From Phlegmacium glaucopus (lineage: Eukaryota; Basidiomycota; Agaricomycetes; Agaricales; Cortinariaceae): DNA of 62,272 nucleotides. A program made the position numbers and the translations under genes. The notes beneath the pieces are model-generated. The model saw only the letters and a program-made list of their open reading frames with translations. It was not told the origin of the DNA and did no database searches. Below, piece by piece: positions 11,956 to 23,974 of this stretch. Within the stretch, counting starts at the first letter, position 1, and the number at the start of each line of letters is the position of its first letter. The DNA lies in contig MU130386.1 of assembly GCA_015039465.1 (NCBI GenBank), forward strand, positions 1 to 62,272. Reading direction: 5' to 3'.

Positions 11956-12328
11956 AGAGACTGAAGTCATCTAATTATCAAAGTATACTAGTGTTTGTAC
12001 TCTACCTTGTTAACTTTTGATTGCATTATGTTTTAAAACCAAAACTTAAATTCCAAAAATTTCAGTAGCAAATTATAAAATTCTGCAAGTTGCAAAATTA
12101 AGCAATTTTGTCATACATGCATTATCAAATAAGTTCCTGTGTATTTTATCATTGCTCACAGTTCCCTTTATACAGCAGTGTAGTGATGTATGCAAGTTCA
12201 GTAGGGGATAGATGCTTCTAGACTAGAGAGCAATGAGAATGAGTTCTTGAGTAAGTGGATAATGATTCTTTGGTGTCCATAATTCTATCTATATACACAT
12301 AACCAGACAATGATGCCACAGGGCCTAC
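11956..12328. other. NLR 3' flank, no gene seen
   Basis: AT-rich, CpG-poor sequence with no recognisable coding potential. It probably contains the NLR 3' untranslated region and polyadenylation signals. Confidence 0.3.
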
Positions 12329-12782
12329 CTAAATGTGGCTCCCAATGTCCTGCACTCTCTTTCCTTCCATCAAACAAACCTCAATTATAATCTCCTGCTT
12401 TATTATGTCTTGTGTCCACATCACTGTTCCTAGGCCACATTGATGAAGAACTTTTATAGATGCTAGTAGTGCTGTGACTTTCATTAACTGGATTAGATCA
12501 CAAAGGAAGTTGAACCATGAGTCAGAGCCATTGGTTGGGTTTGACATTCCTGTGAATAAGGTTAAAAGGACTGAGCAGAAAGGAAGAGACACTGACATAC
12601 CTGGACCATCCAGTGAACCATGAGGACCTGTAGGACCTGCTCCACTGGCCCCACTTTGTGTGGGCAAGGCCAACCTGTCATGCATAGGCCAATCCAATAC
12701 TCCCCCTCCTCCCGCTCCTCCAGTTCCAGATCTCTGTTGACTCCATTCATCAGCTTCCAACAAACTCCCAAGAAGGCCATCA
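12329..12782 (-). pseudogene. Partial copy of the 57.4-58.7 kb gene, CpG-decayed
   Basis: Collinear with about 57610-58063, covering two coding segments and the intron between them (GSLLEADE, RSGTGGAGGGG, SGASGAGPTGP, GMSNPTNGSDSW). The first part of the source gene is absent, and similarity ends abruptly near 12783 at a sequence not found in the source. CpG sites of the source are TpG or CpA here throughout. A stop-free frame survives across part of it, but the fragment has no start and the splice-site context is altered, so I treat it as non-functional. Confidence 0.8.
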
Positions 12783-14476
12783 GTGAGTGATAAACACCCC
12801 AAAAGATAACACTTTGGGGGTGAGGAAAGCAGGAGGTAGTGGCACCCACCACAAAAGATAACACTGTCAGGGTGGGGAATGTGGTGGTTGAAAACAGAAG
12901 GAGTGCAGAAAACACTGGCAAAGAAGCAAGGGATGGAATGGGAAATGTGTGATGGCAGAGGTGCCAAGAATGCCAGGAGGAAAACCTGTGGCATCTTCTG
13001 GCATCTTCTGGCATCTTCCATACTGGGAAGGTGCCATGAGCAAAACTGATGGCATGATTTTACACATGAAAACTTTTGTTGGCATTCACTGACAAAAGTT
13101 TTCCAGAGATCTCTGGAAAACATGAAAATAGGTGAAAATAATTAAATTTTCAAAACACCTTCAATATTGGTCCAAAAGTGAAAATAAAAACAGTTTTGGA
13201 ATCCTTGAGATTGTGGCTTTGTGATGGTTTCTTCAGAATGTTTTAGTTAGTAATGGTTTTCCAGAGATTGGAACAGGCCTGGGAAGTGTGGGGAATACTA
13301 CTGGAGAGGCCATAAAATGACCTCAGCAACAAGATAAAATTCACAAGAAGCCATAATATTCCATGAAATAGATTATGTAATTTACCATATTCAATTTACA
13401 ATTATATTGAAAGGATTGAAAGTATTGAAAGGGATTAAAACAAGGATTGAAACAAGGATTAAAAGAGACATAGCAAGTTTATGAAAGGCCTTTCATAAAA
13501 ACTATGGCAATTGCCATTTATTGTGATAACAATGGCAGCTACTACTGAATGCACAACCTGCAGTCCCAAAGTGGCTCAATGAATTCTGGAAGAATATTAA
13601 ATGAGATTTTTTCCTCCAGTGGCCAGATCAAGCAGCTGAGGCTATCTCCAGAAGCAAATTTATTGACAATGAGGGTCCTGGCCTATTCCAAAAAAAGAAG
13701 TGAAAGAAAAAGACAAAAGCCACCTCACCTCTGCTTCTCATGCCAATGAGTCATACAGAGTGGGCTGAAGCACAAAAACATGTATTTGTTTTATCCCATT
13801 CTATTATATCATACTGATGGTATTATTAGAATATTTACTATTGGTTCAATAACAATGGTGTAAGGGGACACTCCATTTTACCTACACTGCCTGATCAGGA
13901 TTTACTTCTCAACCAACACCCATCTGTAACTGATTGAGTCTGGGGACCTAAGTCTCCTGTATTGGCTTGGGGAAGATACCTTGACCAGTTGTTGGCTCAA
14001 CTGAATTGGTAGGTGGACCAACCAGTTGGCAACCTGTATGTCCCACCCCACTATTGACCTTAGCATCATTTGGGCCTGAACCCAAATGGAACTTCAACTT
14101 GTTATTTTATTTATTCCCATATGACACCATTTTGATTATTTCATCATCACACCACTATTTATTTATTTTCATATGTCTGTTATGTCCATATTCATATTTA
14201 AATACTTTCTTATCCTAGCAGAGATTCCCATCCTTTCCTCTTTGGATCTCCTGCTGGGTGAGTTAGTTGTAGTAAATAATTATAATTTTATAAACTTTGG
14301 ATCTCCTGCTAGTATGCCCAGCCTTGACCTGATTTTTGGTTATGTTTGGCCCTGACCAAACTCCTGAATCTCAGATAAACTCCCAATCCCGATTGGGACT
14401 GGCCGACTTTCAGTTGCCCTTACAAATGGTCTCAACAAGGGTCATGGTCAGGCCAGAAAAGTACAAACCATCAAAA
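12783..14476. other. No gene seen; AT-rich, CpG-poor repeat-derived sequence
   Basis: Holds a triple GGCATCTTCT repeat (about 12991-13020), a perfect 24-bp palindrome at 13098-13121, and scattered A-rich direct repeats (GGATTGAAAGTATTGAAAGG near 13410). No domain or credible exon structure is visible. Confidence 0.4.
13098..13121. repeat. Perfect 24-bp palindrome
   Basis: GTTTTCCAGAGA followed by its exact reverse complement. A partial copy (TTTTCCAGAGATTGG) recurs near 13257. It could be a remnant of a fold-back element; no function is assigned. Confidence 0.8.
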
Positions 14477-17127
14477 TCATGATGCCCCAATCAGCATCAT
14501 GCCTTTCTACCAAATGCCAGATCTATTCATGGAGATATTATGAAGATTGTGTGAAAGCTTCCATTGTGTTAAGTTTAAAACAAATGGAAGTCACGTCGGA
14601 GTTACTCCGGAACGGAACCGGAACAGTAACCCGGAAAGGATGTTGGCCTCAGCATGTGTGCTGTGCCGCCCAGCTCCTAAGGTGTCCTGATTTCGGAACG
14701 GAAGAGAAAGTAACAAGTCGGAAGACCTCAGTGACTTAGAGGAAAAACAAGAGGAGGAAACTAAGTTGATATTCGAACTGAGGGAAAACATACAAGTTTC
14801 GAGTACTTAAATAATAAAAGGAATAGCAACCGAAATATAAAATATAAATATAAGTGCTGCGTTCTGCTCCCGGAAGGTCCTGCATTCTTGGGTGAATAAT
14901 CCATGGCGGGTATGCTGACTGATGGTGGGAAAGATGATGACAAAGAATAGTGGTAGTGGCGAAGAAGTGATAACGGGTTTGGAGTATAGACGGAGGAACC
15001 GGAATGACACGGAGAAGTCTCGGAGTTGAACATAGGAAGAGTAGTTTGGGATATAAGGGAAGGCACTGTACGGAGTACGGACTACCGGAAACAGCTCCGA
15101 CGGAGCCGGACCAGAGTAATGTATAACGGAATGTAACACATTGAGACAGAGATTGAGAAACTGGGTGGTCTGGAGAATATAGATGCAGGACAATGCATTG
15201 TAATTACCAACAAGTGTGTTGCCAACACTTACAGCAAGGTGATGGATGAGGTCAAAGAAGAGATAGGCCTAGTCCACGAGGAGGAATGAAAAGAGAGAGA
15301 AGCATTAAAAGAGCTCAATATGGCAATCATCAATGCAACTGATGAGGTCACCCATGAGCAAGCCCTGATGTAAGTCCACAATATTTGAGTTTGAGGCAGA
15401 AAATTGAATATTCATCCACTTCAAAGCACACAAGATGATTTTAGCACTGCGATGAAGAAGCATACTAGAGGTTGGTCATTTAGCATCGATGCTGGAGGAC
15501 TTAATCCTGCTCAAGGTGGCACAATACAAACAATTACTATTTATACTGGACATGATTCCTATGATCAGACTTTTCTAAAGCCTCACCTGACCATAAGGAG
15601 ACAATCCTCATCCCTTGTTCAACTTTCTTGCATTTTGTATTAAGTTATTCTCCAGAGTCATTAACTACAAGCCTTAAAAAATAATCTAGCTGAATCTGTT
15701 TGCAACAACTTTGTTATCAAAACTAATCCAAACCATGATGGATTTAGATCACCTGCTGAACCTGCCACACCCCAGACTGCCTCTGAACCAGGCACCTCAC
15801 AGACCACCTCTCATTCTGCTCTACCTGCTTTTGGTACTGATGAACTTGTCCTCCAAATGCCTGCTGAACCTGCCACCACACCCAAGACTGCCCAGGAGAC
15901 AAACATGAATTTGTCCTCTTGACACCTGGTGAGCCTGCCATTCCCCAGCCCACTGCAACCACCCTTCATCCTCCACCAGCTCTACCTGGGCCAGGAGATG
16001 TCCATGACTTTTTTCTCTCAACACTTGCTGAACCTATCATACCCCAGACCACTGCAGCCACCCTTTGCCCTCCACCAGCTCTACCTGTGCCTAGAGATGA
16101 GAATAACTTTTTCCTCCCAACACCCACCAAACCTGCCATACCCCAGACTGCTGCTCATCCCAGAGACAAACTCATGCTCCATTATGTAGCCACCATGAAC
16201 TGGCATGACTTTTCTGGGGGTTGGGATTTTGGGGGGTTGGGAGATGGAATGGGAATGGCATTTGTGGGGATCAATCATAACTTTACCAACAACATAGGGA
16301 ATGAGGATTGCTACATGAATTGATGAATCATGAGCTGGATATGTCACTTATGCCTGTCCCATGCAACACTTCCTGGGTACTGCACCCCTGGATCCTTTCA
16401 CAAATAGCCTGGATGTAAATTTGGCCCCAGGAATTGACTTGAATCCAAAGCCATCAGGTATGAATATTGAAATTGAAGATCTTGGAACTCACAATCCTTA
16501 CAAACCTGCTGAATCAAGAGAAGTGGTACCTTTAACAGAAAGACAGGGTTCAGGTGGCTTACCTGGGTGGTTGGAGCTGGCATCCAAGTACCTGTATGAT
16601 GGGATTGATGGAAGAGAGTGGGGAGAATGCCTAGACATATGGATGGCCTTTGAGAAGGAAGCCGAGGTATTTAGAGACAACAACTGTGAGTCCATCACTG
16701 AATTTACTTTATCTTTCACTAACCAAGGATTTTCCAGCATTGTATGGTAGCTAAACTTTATCCTCAGATTCTTTCAAAGTGGCTGCAGAATCATCAGTAT
16801 CAGTCAATTCCAACAGTGGAAAATATTGAGACATACACAAAGGAATGGCTAACATGGTGGAACAGCCTTCAACCTAAATGGCAACAAAGCACTGTCCCTA
16901 ATACCCTCCCTCCATCACTCTCTACCATGAGGGAAAAGGAGAACATGTTGAATTTGAAGAAAGGTGGACCATTGGGTTTGGTGACATTTCTCATAGCGTT
17001 GAAGTGGTGGGCCTGTGTTCAAGATGCAAATAGGAAGGCAGCAGTAAATGATGTGAAAGGATGCTTAGAGAGTTTTTCAAGTGTTGGAAGCAAACATAAA
17101 GCAGGTTCAGTCGCTAGTGGTGTGTAG
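14477..17127 (+). pseudogene. Repetitive hypothetical protein gene, degenerate and LTR-split
   Basis: Fragments read in one direction. A first segment ends ...EDCVKASI at 14576. It resumes as ETEIEKLGGLENIDAGQ at 15144 once the LTR at 14577-15138 and one copy of its 5-bp duplication are removed. Pro/Ala-rich repeats follow (about 15740-16170, with recurring PAEPA and PPPALP blocks). A better preserved C-terminal part then runs through GGLPGWLELASKYLYDG and ECLDIWMAFEKEAEVF (16361-16750), TYTKEWLTWWNSLQPKW and KKGGPLGLVTFLIALKWW (16744-17127). This WWxSLQPxW / KKGGPxGxVTFLIALKWW family is, as I recall, multi-copy in agarics and probably transposon-linked. Its function is unknown. Several stops and frame changes break it. 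Confidence 0.55.
14577..15138 (-). mobile_element. Solo-LTR-like insertion, family A copy 1
   Basis: On the minus strand the element runs TGTTACATTCCG...TTTTAAACTTAACA, that is TG...CA. It is flanked by an exact 5-bp duplication CATTG (14572-14576 and 15139-15143), the hallmark of LTR-retrotransposon integration. It has no internal coding region. AT-rich TATATTTAT-like promoter sequence lies in the middle. It interrupts a repetitive gene. Other copies are at 21272 and 23278. Confidence 0.88.
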
Positions 17128-17214
17128 GTAAGAGGATGAGGACCATGAGATGAAATGTCTGTTCCTGTTACATAAATTGATGTATATATAAATATGAATT
17201 TGAATATTTTTGGC

Positions 17215-18090
17215 TCTCAATGGATAATGATAACTACAAATGAAATTTGTAAACAGGTATGCAAGGGACAAACTACAAATTTGTGTGAATGAGCACAGTG
17301 GGATGAAGTACAAATTTGTAAATAGGTATAGGAGTGACAAACTACAAATTTGTGTACCCAATGGAGATGAAGTAAAAATGTGTAAATAGGAGTAAGAGTG
17401 ATGAACTGCAAATTTGTACATAGGAGTAAGAGTCACAGTACAAATTTGTAAGTAGGTGTGAGAGTCATGAAGTACACAGGAAGAATGAACCACAAATTTG
17501 TAAATGGGTAGAGTGACTTTTTCTACAAGTTGGAATACAGATTGTAGTGTAATATATATTATGGTTATAAGGAATATGCTAGTGCAGTACAAACATGATC
17601 TAATTGAACATACCAATCTTTCTGGGAGCAGAAGGTGACAAACTACAAATTTGTAAATAGGGGTAAGGGTGATGAACTACAAATTTGTAAATAGGTATTA
17701 GAGTGATGAACCACAATTTGTAAACAGGTGTATAAGAGTCACGAACTACAAATTTGTGAATGTGCACAGGAAGAATGAAGTACAAATTTGTGAATGTGTG
17801 CAGGAAGAATGAACTACAAATTTGTGAATGTGTGCAGGAAGAATGAACTACAAATTTGTGAATGTGCACAGGAAGAACAAAGTACAAATTTGTAAATAGG
17901 TATAAGAGGTGATGAACTAAAAATTTGTGAGTGTGTGCAAGAAGAACAAACTACAAATTTGTGAATGTACACAATGGGAACAAAGTAAAGATTTGTAAAT
18001 GGGTATAGGAGTGGCAGACTACAAATTTGTGAATATGCACAGTGGGACAAAGTAAAATTTTGTAAATAGGTGGAAAGGAGGAGCAAACTA
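17215..18090. repeat. Satellite with palindromic ACAAATTTGT core
   Basis: About twenty irregularly spaced units of roughly 30-45 bp, such as CTACAAATTTGTAAATAGG and CTACAAATTTGTGAATGTG, alternate with AGTGATGAA or CAGGAAGAATGAA spacers. There are two blocks (about 17215-17515 and 17636-18090). The 10-bp core ACAAATTTGT is its own reverse complement and is exact in most units. Spacer length and sequence vary, so this is not a CRISPR array. Confidence 0.9.
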
Positions 18091-18446
18091 CTAGCCTAGG
18101 TACAGGATAGAAAAGGGGACAAATGAAATTTTTGTGTATAGCAAGCAACAACAGCATTTTTTTGACTTGTCATTTGTGGCAACAACCAGGGTTTTATTAA
18201 CAAGTGCGCCAAACTGTGGTGGTGTCTACACCTATCACAGCCAACATCAATGAGATTTACTTTACTACTTACTTACATCATCATCATGTATTTTTGCACA
18301 TATCTATATTTAGATTATTCCTGATATTCCATTCTCCTTTATTTCTCATACTCTCCTTTCTCCTTTTCTAGCAATTCTATATAAACTCCCTAGTATATCT
18401 ACTTGCTCCCTCATAAAATCAACACAGTATATTCACAGTGTCTTTG
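18091..18446. other. No gene seen between satellite and MITE
   Basis: AT-rich sequence without recognisable coding content. TATCTACTTGCTCCC-like text near 18395 follows a TATATAAAC-type box and could be part of an old LTR, but I could not find both ends. Confidence 0.25.
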
Positions 18447-18454
18447 CATATCAC

Positions 18455-18527
18455 TAGGGATGCCGAAGTTCAGTTCTGAACCAGTCCAGAGAACCAGAAC
18501 CAACCAAACCAAACCAAGTATCTGGTG

Positions 18528-18564
<37 letters not shown>

Positions 18565-19175
18565 TGATTGGCCAGAAATCTGAGAACCGGTTCTGAACCG
18601 GTTCAAACCATTCTGAACCACTATATCCCAAGGCAAACATTTAAGTAATATATTTACTTATTTGCATTATTTTACAGGTTAAATGGCACAATGTACCTGT
18701 ATCTGTAATGAAAATATTTATTAAAGTCACCAACACAATATATTTCCAATCAGAAGTACATTATTTTTTGGTCTGGCATAGTACATAATCAATAATATGT
18801 CTCATTTACTTTATAACTTCAGGTTCTATTAATATTAATATACTCCTATTGCAAGAATCCAATTCAAAGTTGTCACTAGTTGGCAAAATGATCTAGTTGT
18901 TTTTTTTTCTTTTCATGTTTACTTTTAGTGATGTCATAGTTATAACACCAATACTACAAAATTCTGGCCTCAAATTTCAAGATATATTTATTTCTAAGAA
19001 ATAAGATATAATTTTAGAAAATAAAACTTAAAATGAGAATTTCTCGTCTAATTGGTGATATCCTAACAAAAGTCTATTTTTAACTGGTTCTCATGGTTTG
19101 AACTAGTTCTGGTTCTGGTTCTGGTTCTGAGAAAATGGGTCCTGAACCAAACTGAACTGAACTTCGGCATCCCTA
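18455..19175. mobile_element. hAT-type MITE (TAGGGATGCC family), copy 1
   Basis: Ends are TAGGGATGCCGAAGTTCAGT and its inverted counterpart ...CTTCGGCATCCCTA. An exact 8-bp duplication CATATCAC (18447-18454 and 19176-19183) flanks it, as expected for hAT elements. Both ends carry runs of GGTTCT/AGAACC, while the core is AT-rich and conserved between copies. It has no coding capacity. Copies are at 19772-25224 (interrupted) and 37796-38539. Confidence 0.92.
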
Positions 19176-19183
19176 CATATCAC

Positions 19184-19703
19184 ATTCCTTATCTTATCTC
19201 TTATCACACAATTTTTGCACAAGTGAATGCAACAAGTACTTACATGTAACTATGGCATGCAATGCACCAAAGATGGCAAATCAATTGTTAACTGAACATT
19301 TTGTAATTTACTCTATAACTATTGGCATGTACCTATCATTTGGCAGGCAGAAGGATGAGATTACCCAAATGTGCTGAGAGCTGTTTCTGGCAGCAATTGG
19401 CAGCCTTGCCAAATCAACTCAGCTCAATCCCACAGCCAATTGGGGTGATTAATAATTATTGTATTGACAATGAAGATTTTGGGATTAATTGAAAGCTAAT
19501 ACATTGTGGATTCTATCCATAGTAGTTTTGGAGGTTGGCTAGACTCCTCCCTATGTAATTTTATTGCAACTTTGTGTTACAGTGGTGTCAAGATTTGGAC
19601 CTGAACCACAGTTCAAACCTGAACAACCATGAACCTAACTTTATGTTTGGTTCAAAGTTCACAAAATCCCTGCAGTGCACCAAGCCCTCCCAAGGTGCCC
19701 CTT
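19184..19703. other. No gene seen
   Basis: CpG-poor spacer between two MITEs. No coding sequence or repeat end is recognised. Confidence 0.3.
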
Positions 19704-19965
19704 CATCAGCAAACTCTGATTTTTTGTCATAGTGAGTCATAGCAAAATATAGTAAGGTATAGCATGGGTCCTAGGGATGCCAAAGTTCAGTTCAGTTTGG
19801 TTTGGGACTCATTTTCTCAGAACCAGAACCAGAACCACTTAGGAAAACCAGAACCAGAACCAGAACCAGTTCAAACCATAAGAATCAGTTAAAAATAGAC
19901 TTTTGTTAGGATATCACCAATTAGACAAGAAATTCTCATTTTAAATTTTATTTTCTAAAATTACA

Positions 19966-20366
19966 TGTTATGAACTCTTTTCTTTTTCTTTATCTCCACC
20001 AAACACATGTCTGTTTCACCTACATGCACCTTTACTTCTTCCTTTCATTCCCGCTCCCACATGCTTACCTTTCCTTTTTCATTGTTTTATCTATTATTAA
20101 CCATGCATACCCTTTTACATGTGCTCGTTTCATCTTATGCACAACTCTCTTTATTTACTATAAATACGCTAGTTACACTGGATGTAAACCTTAGCTAATT
20201 CTTGAGAATCTAACCTGGTTACCTTACTCTTGAACTTCCTCAAACTCCTAAGACTCTACTTTGAGAACTACTCTCTTAGTATTCTTTTGAGCTCACTGAA
20301 ACGACAAACGATCTCTTATACGACTGTCTACGGTCAGAACCTTCTGAACCATTCAAAGTTGTAACA
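19966..20366 (+). mobile_element. Solo-LTR-like insertion, family B
   Basis: TGTTATGAACTC...AAAGTTGTAACA, 401 bp, with 5-bp duplication TTACA at 19961-19965 and 20367-20371. A TATAAATACG promoter box lies near 20159, about 200 bp before the end, as in an LTR. The empty-site sequence is visible in the 37796 MITE copy (AAAATTACATCTTATTTC). It has no coding region. Confidence 0.85.
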
Positions 20367-21271
20367 TTACACCTCATTTCTTAGAAATCAATATATCTTG
20401 AGATTTGAGGCCAGAAGTTTGTAGTACAGTATTTGACCGATGAGTTGTACACTAAAAATGTATTTTAGCTCCCATTTGTTTAGTTCAACACCAATTAGTG
20501 TAAATACTTTTTTAATATACTTGCCTATATCAATAATAAAATGTCCAAAAAAGTTTGAAATGAATCTATGGAGAATCCATGGAGAAGGAAACATCAGAAC
20601 ATGACAAGTCAAAAAACCAACAAATCACCTCATTTGTACAGTGTCACATGAAATGTGACAGATCTAGATAACAACTTGTCCTCATCGCTTGCCTCATCGT
20701 CTGTCCACAAATCAGGGATACAATCATCTCCTGCATCATCCTCAAGGACAATGTCATCTACCCTCTTCAATTTGGGCTTGGGAATTGCAGGTTCTGGTGT
20801 GAATTTAGCATCCTTTTTCTTTGGTTTCGGATTGTCTCTCTGCCAATCCTTGATTTTGATGAGTTTGGCACCCTTAACAACTTTTTTTTCAGTTTCCCAT
20901 TCCTGTATGGCAATGACCAACTCTTCTCCATGCCCTTCATTTCACTTCTTCCTCTCCTCTTCTTTCCTGGTCCACTTGGCAACCTCAAGATCAAATTGCA
21001 CCTTGTTCTCAAGTAATTGACCATGCCCATCACTTTCTACCCACTCCCTCCTCCCTTTCTTCCCTTTTTTTTCTGCTTTGTGTTCTTTTCCATTTAGCTG
21101 ACATCAAACACACCCACAGTAAATTTGTTGCAGGACCATTGCCAATTGGAGTTGGATGACCCTCCCATGAAAGAAATCTGCTTCAGTGCTTTTTACAACC
21201 AAAGCCTCCTGGAGGCACTTTTCCAGAGAGGATTTGATGGGGGCAGCAAGAAGGTCAGCATTCACAATGCT

Positions 21272-21850
21272 TGTTACATTCCGTCATACGTTACTCCGGT
21301 CCGACTCCGTTGGAGTTGTCTCCGGTAGTCCGTACTCCGTTCCAGTACTTTCCCTTGCCTCCGGATTTACTCCTTCTATGTCCAACTCCGAGACTTCTCC
21401 GTATCATTCCGGCTCTTCCGACGTTACTCCAAACTCATTTCCACATCTTCGTCACAACCACTATTTCTTTGTCATCACTTTCCCACCATCAGTCAGCACA
21501 CCAGCTATGGATTATTCACCCCAAGAATGCAGGACCTTCCGGGAGCAGAACGCAGCATTTATATTTATATTTTATATTTCGGATGCTATTCCTTTTATAT
21601 TTAAGTACTCGAAACTTGTATGTTTTCCTCAGTTCGAATATCGACTTAGTTTCCCACTCTTGGTCTTCCTCTAAGTTCTTTGCAACTTCCGGTTCCGCTC
21701 CGCTCCGTCTTACTCCGAAATTAGGACACGAAGGTTCTGGGTAGCACAGCACATAAGCTGAGGCTAAGTCCTATCCTTTCCGTGACTCCGTTCCGTGACT
21801 CCGTCCGTTACTCCGTCCGAAACTCCAGAACAGAGTGCTCGAACTTAACA
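21272..21850 (+). mobile_element. Solo-LTR-like insertion, family A copy 2
   Basis: TGTTACATTCCG...CGAACTTAACA, 579 bp, flanked by exact 5-bp duplication ATGCT (21267-21271 and 21851-21855). It has an AT-rich TATA region near 21560-21605 and a GACTCCGTTCC-type short tandem repeat near its 3' end. Inserted in the transposase C-terminal coding region; the reading frame rejoins when it is removed. Confidence 0.92.
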
Positions 21851-23277
21851 ATGCTAACATTTATTCCATGCTTACCACATTGTTTTACAGGTGATATCTC
21901 CATTGTTGGTAATTCAGGTGGATTCAAGGATGCTTTAATTGGTGACTGGGACATCAAAAAGGCAGCTTTCAAGGACCTAAGCTGCGGAATAGCAATGTGT
22001 ACTGGCTGACTAGGTAGAATTGTTCTGGTGGGTGACCCACTGTTCTCTATTGAAGTGATATGTGGCTGAATTGCATCAATGATTAGATCTGTCATGATAC
22101 ATACTGGGGTGGAAGGTATAACAGGGGTAAAGACCTTGAATGAGGTATCGTAACTAGGTGCCAGCTTATCAGCAGTAATTGCATTTTGATCAAATGGGAT
22201 AATTCCAGTTTTTTGAAAGGCAGTTTTGATGAGTTCTGGGCGAAGAGCAGCTAAGTGAGCCTCCCCATATATTGTTAGGAAATTCTCCTTTGATACTGCC
22301 TCCCCAGTTTCACAAAGCAATTGATCGTGGAATTTTCCATATTCCAATTTCAAAGGGCTGAATACTACGATGTCGAGCCCCTGGTAAACATGAGTACCAT
22401 GTGGTGGATAGCAAGGCACCTTGATTTTGTGTTTTTGACAGTGTTCAAGGAACCCTCATGTAATGTGAGACTGGTGGCCATCGACATATAAAATGCAGGT
22501 GCGCCCCTTTGCAAGATCCCAAGTTTGTACTTCAAAATGTTTTGCATAATGGATGCCAATTTCATTATCGGTCCATCCTTTCTGTGAGTATCCCAACCTA
22601 GAGACAAATTAGCTATTTTTGAATTTTAATATAACTGTTATCAAACTTACAATGCCTTCACAGGATTATCTTGCTTCCACTTGACAAGATACCCTTTTCC
22701 TGTGAAGATAACCCTTGGTGGGAGAGCTGTGCCATTTGCACCAATGGTAAGAAGGACCATCATGGTCTCCCGTGATCCTGCTTGTTGTTGATACTGAATT
22801 TTTTTACCTTTTGCTCCAATGACTTTTCCCCAGCCTTCACCACCATTTGCCTGAAATCCTGCCTCATCCATTGCCCAGGTACATTCAGGAGCTATCAGTT
22901 GTCCATCATCTCCTTGCAATTGGATATCTTCAACCAAGTCCAACCAGTGAACATTGGTTGCCTCGTTCACAGCCCAGCCACGTAAGGTATCCAATGGGCA
23001 TGTTGTGTATACATGGAGACGGTCACTGTGCTTCTCCACAAATTGGTATGTCCATTGCTTTCCAACACCGCTTTCTGGGAACTTTGGTCCTAGCCAGGCA
23101 TGGCATATCTCATCAACATGCTCCTTCAACCTTCAATGCCTGACCTTGAGCAGCAAGCTCAATTGTGTACACAATTACTTCTTCCACCTCCTCCTGCAGC
23201 AACCAACTCTTTTCTGCATTAAACTCTGATCGCATCCTTCCTCCATTTTCCAGGTTTCATGGAGTGTTGTGATTCAA

Positions 23278-23974
23278 TGTTACATTCCGTTATACGTTAC
23301 TCTGGTCTGGCTCTGTCAGAGCTGTTTCCGGTAGTCCGTACTCTGTACAGTGCCTTTCCTTATAATCCTGAACTACTCTTCCTATGTTCAACTCCAAGAC
23401 TTTTCCGTGTCATTCCGGTTCCTCCATCTATACTCCAAACCCGTTACCACTTCTTTGCCACTACCACTATTCTTTGTCATCATCCTTCCCACCATCAGTC
23501 AGCATACCCGCCATGGATTATTCACCCAAGAATGCAGGACCTTCCCGGGAGCAGAACACAGCACTTATAATTATCTTTTATATTTCAGTTGCTATTCCTT
23601 TATTTATTTAAGTACTTGAAACTTGTATGTTTTCCCTCAGTTCGAGTATCAACTTTGTTTCCTCCTCTTGTTCGTCCTCTAAGTCACTGAGGTCTTCTGA
23701 CTTTCTGTTCTCTTCTAGTTCTGAAATCAGGACATTGTAGGAGCTGGGCGGCACAGCACATACACTGAGGCCAACGTCCTTTCCACTTACTGTTCTGGAG
23801 TAACTCCAACGTGAATCTATTATGTCTTTCATTCCAACGGTAGCAACCCTACAACCTCCGAAAGACCAGTACCAGATCCTGAAGGAGGACTTCCGTCAAT
23901 TGCAATTCGAGTTGAAACGAACCAATATGCACCTTGAGGGTTACGAACAGGAACTGCGTATTTTAAACTTAACA
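23278..23974 (+). mobile_element. Solo-LTR-like insertion, family A copy 3 (long form)
   Basis: TGTTACATTCCG...TTTTAAACTTAACA, 697 bp, with exact duplication TTCAA (23273-23277 and 23975-23979). It carries about 120-130 bp near the 3' end that the other two copies lack (about 23830-23955). That stretch is an open frame starting MSFIPTVATLQPPKDQY and is coiled-coil-like. Inserted in the N-terminal part of the same transposase gene. Confidence 0.9.

Noticed and set aside
15404..17127. Intact protein-coding gene in the satellite-flanking region
   Set aside because: Conserved segments are present, but they are separated by stops and frame changes and show CpG depletion; annotated as a pseudogene.
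17215..18090. Regularly repeated short sequence that might suggest a CRISPR array
   Set aside because: Spacers are themselves repetitive and of uneven length, repeats are imperfect, and the genome is eukaryotic; it is a satellite.
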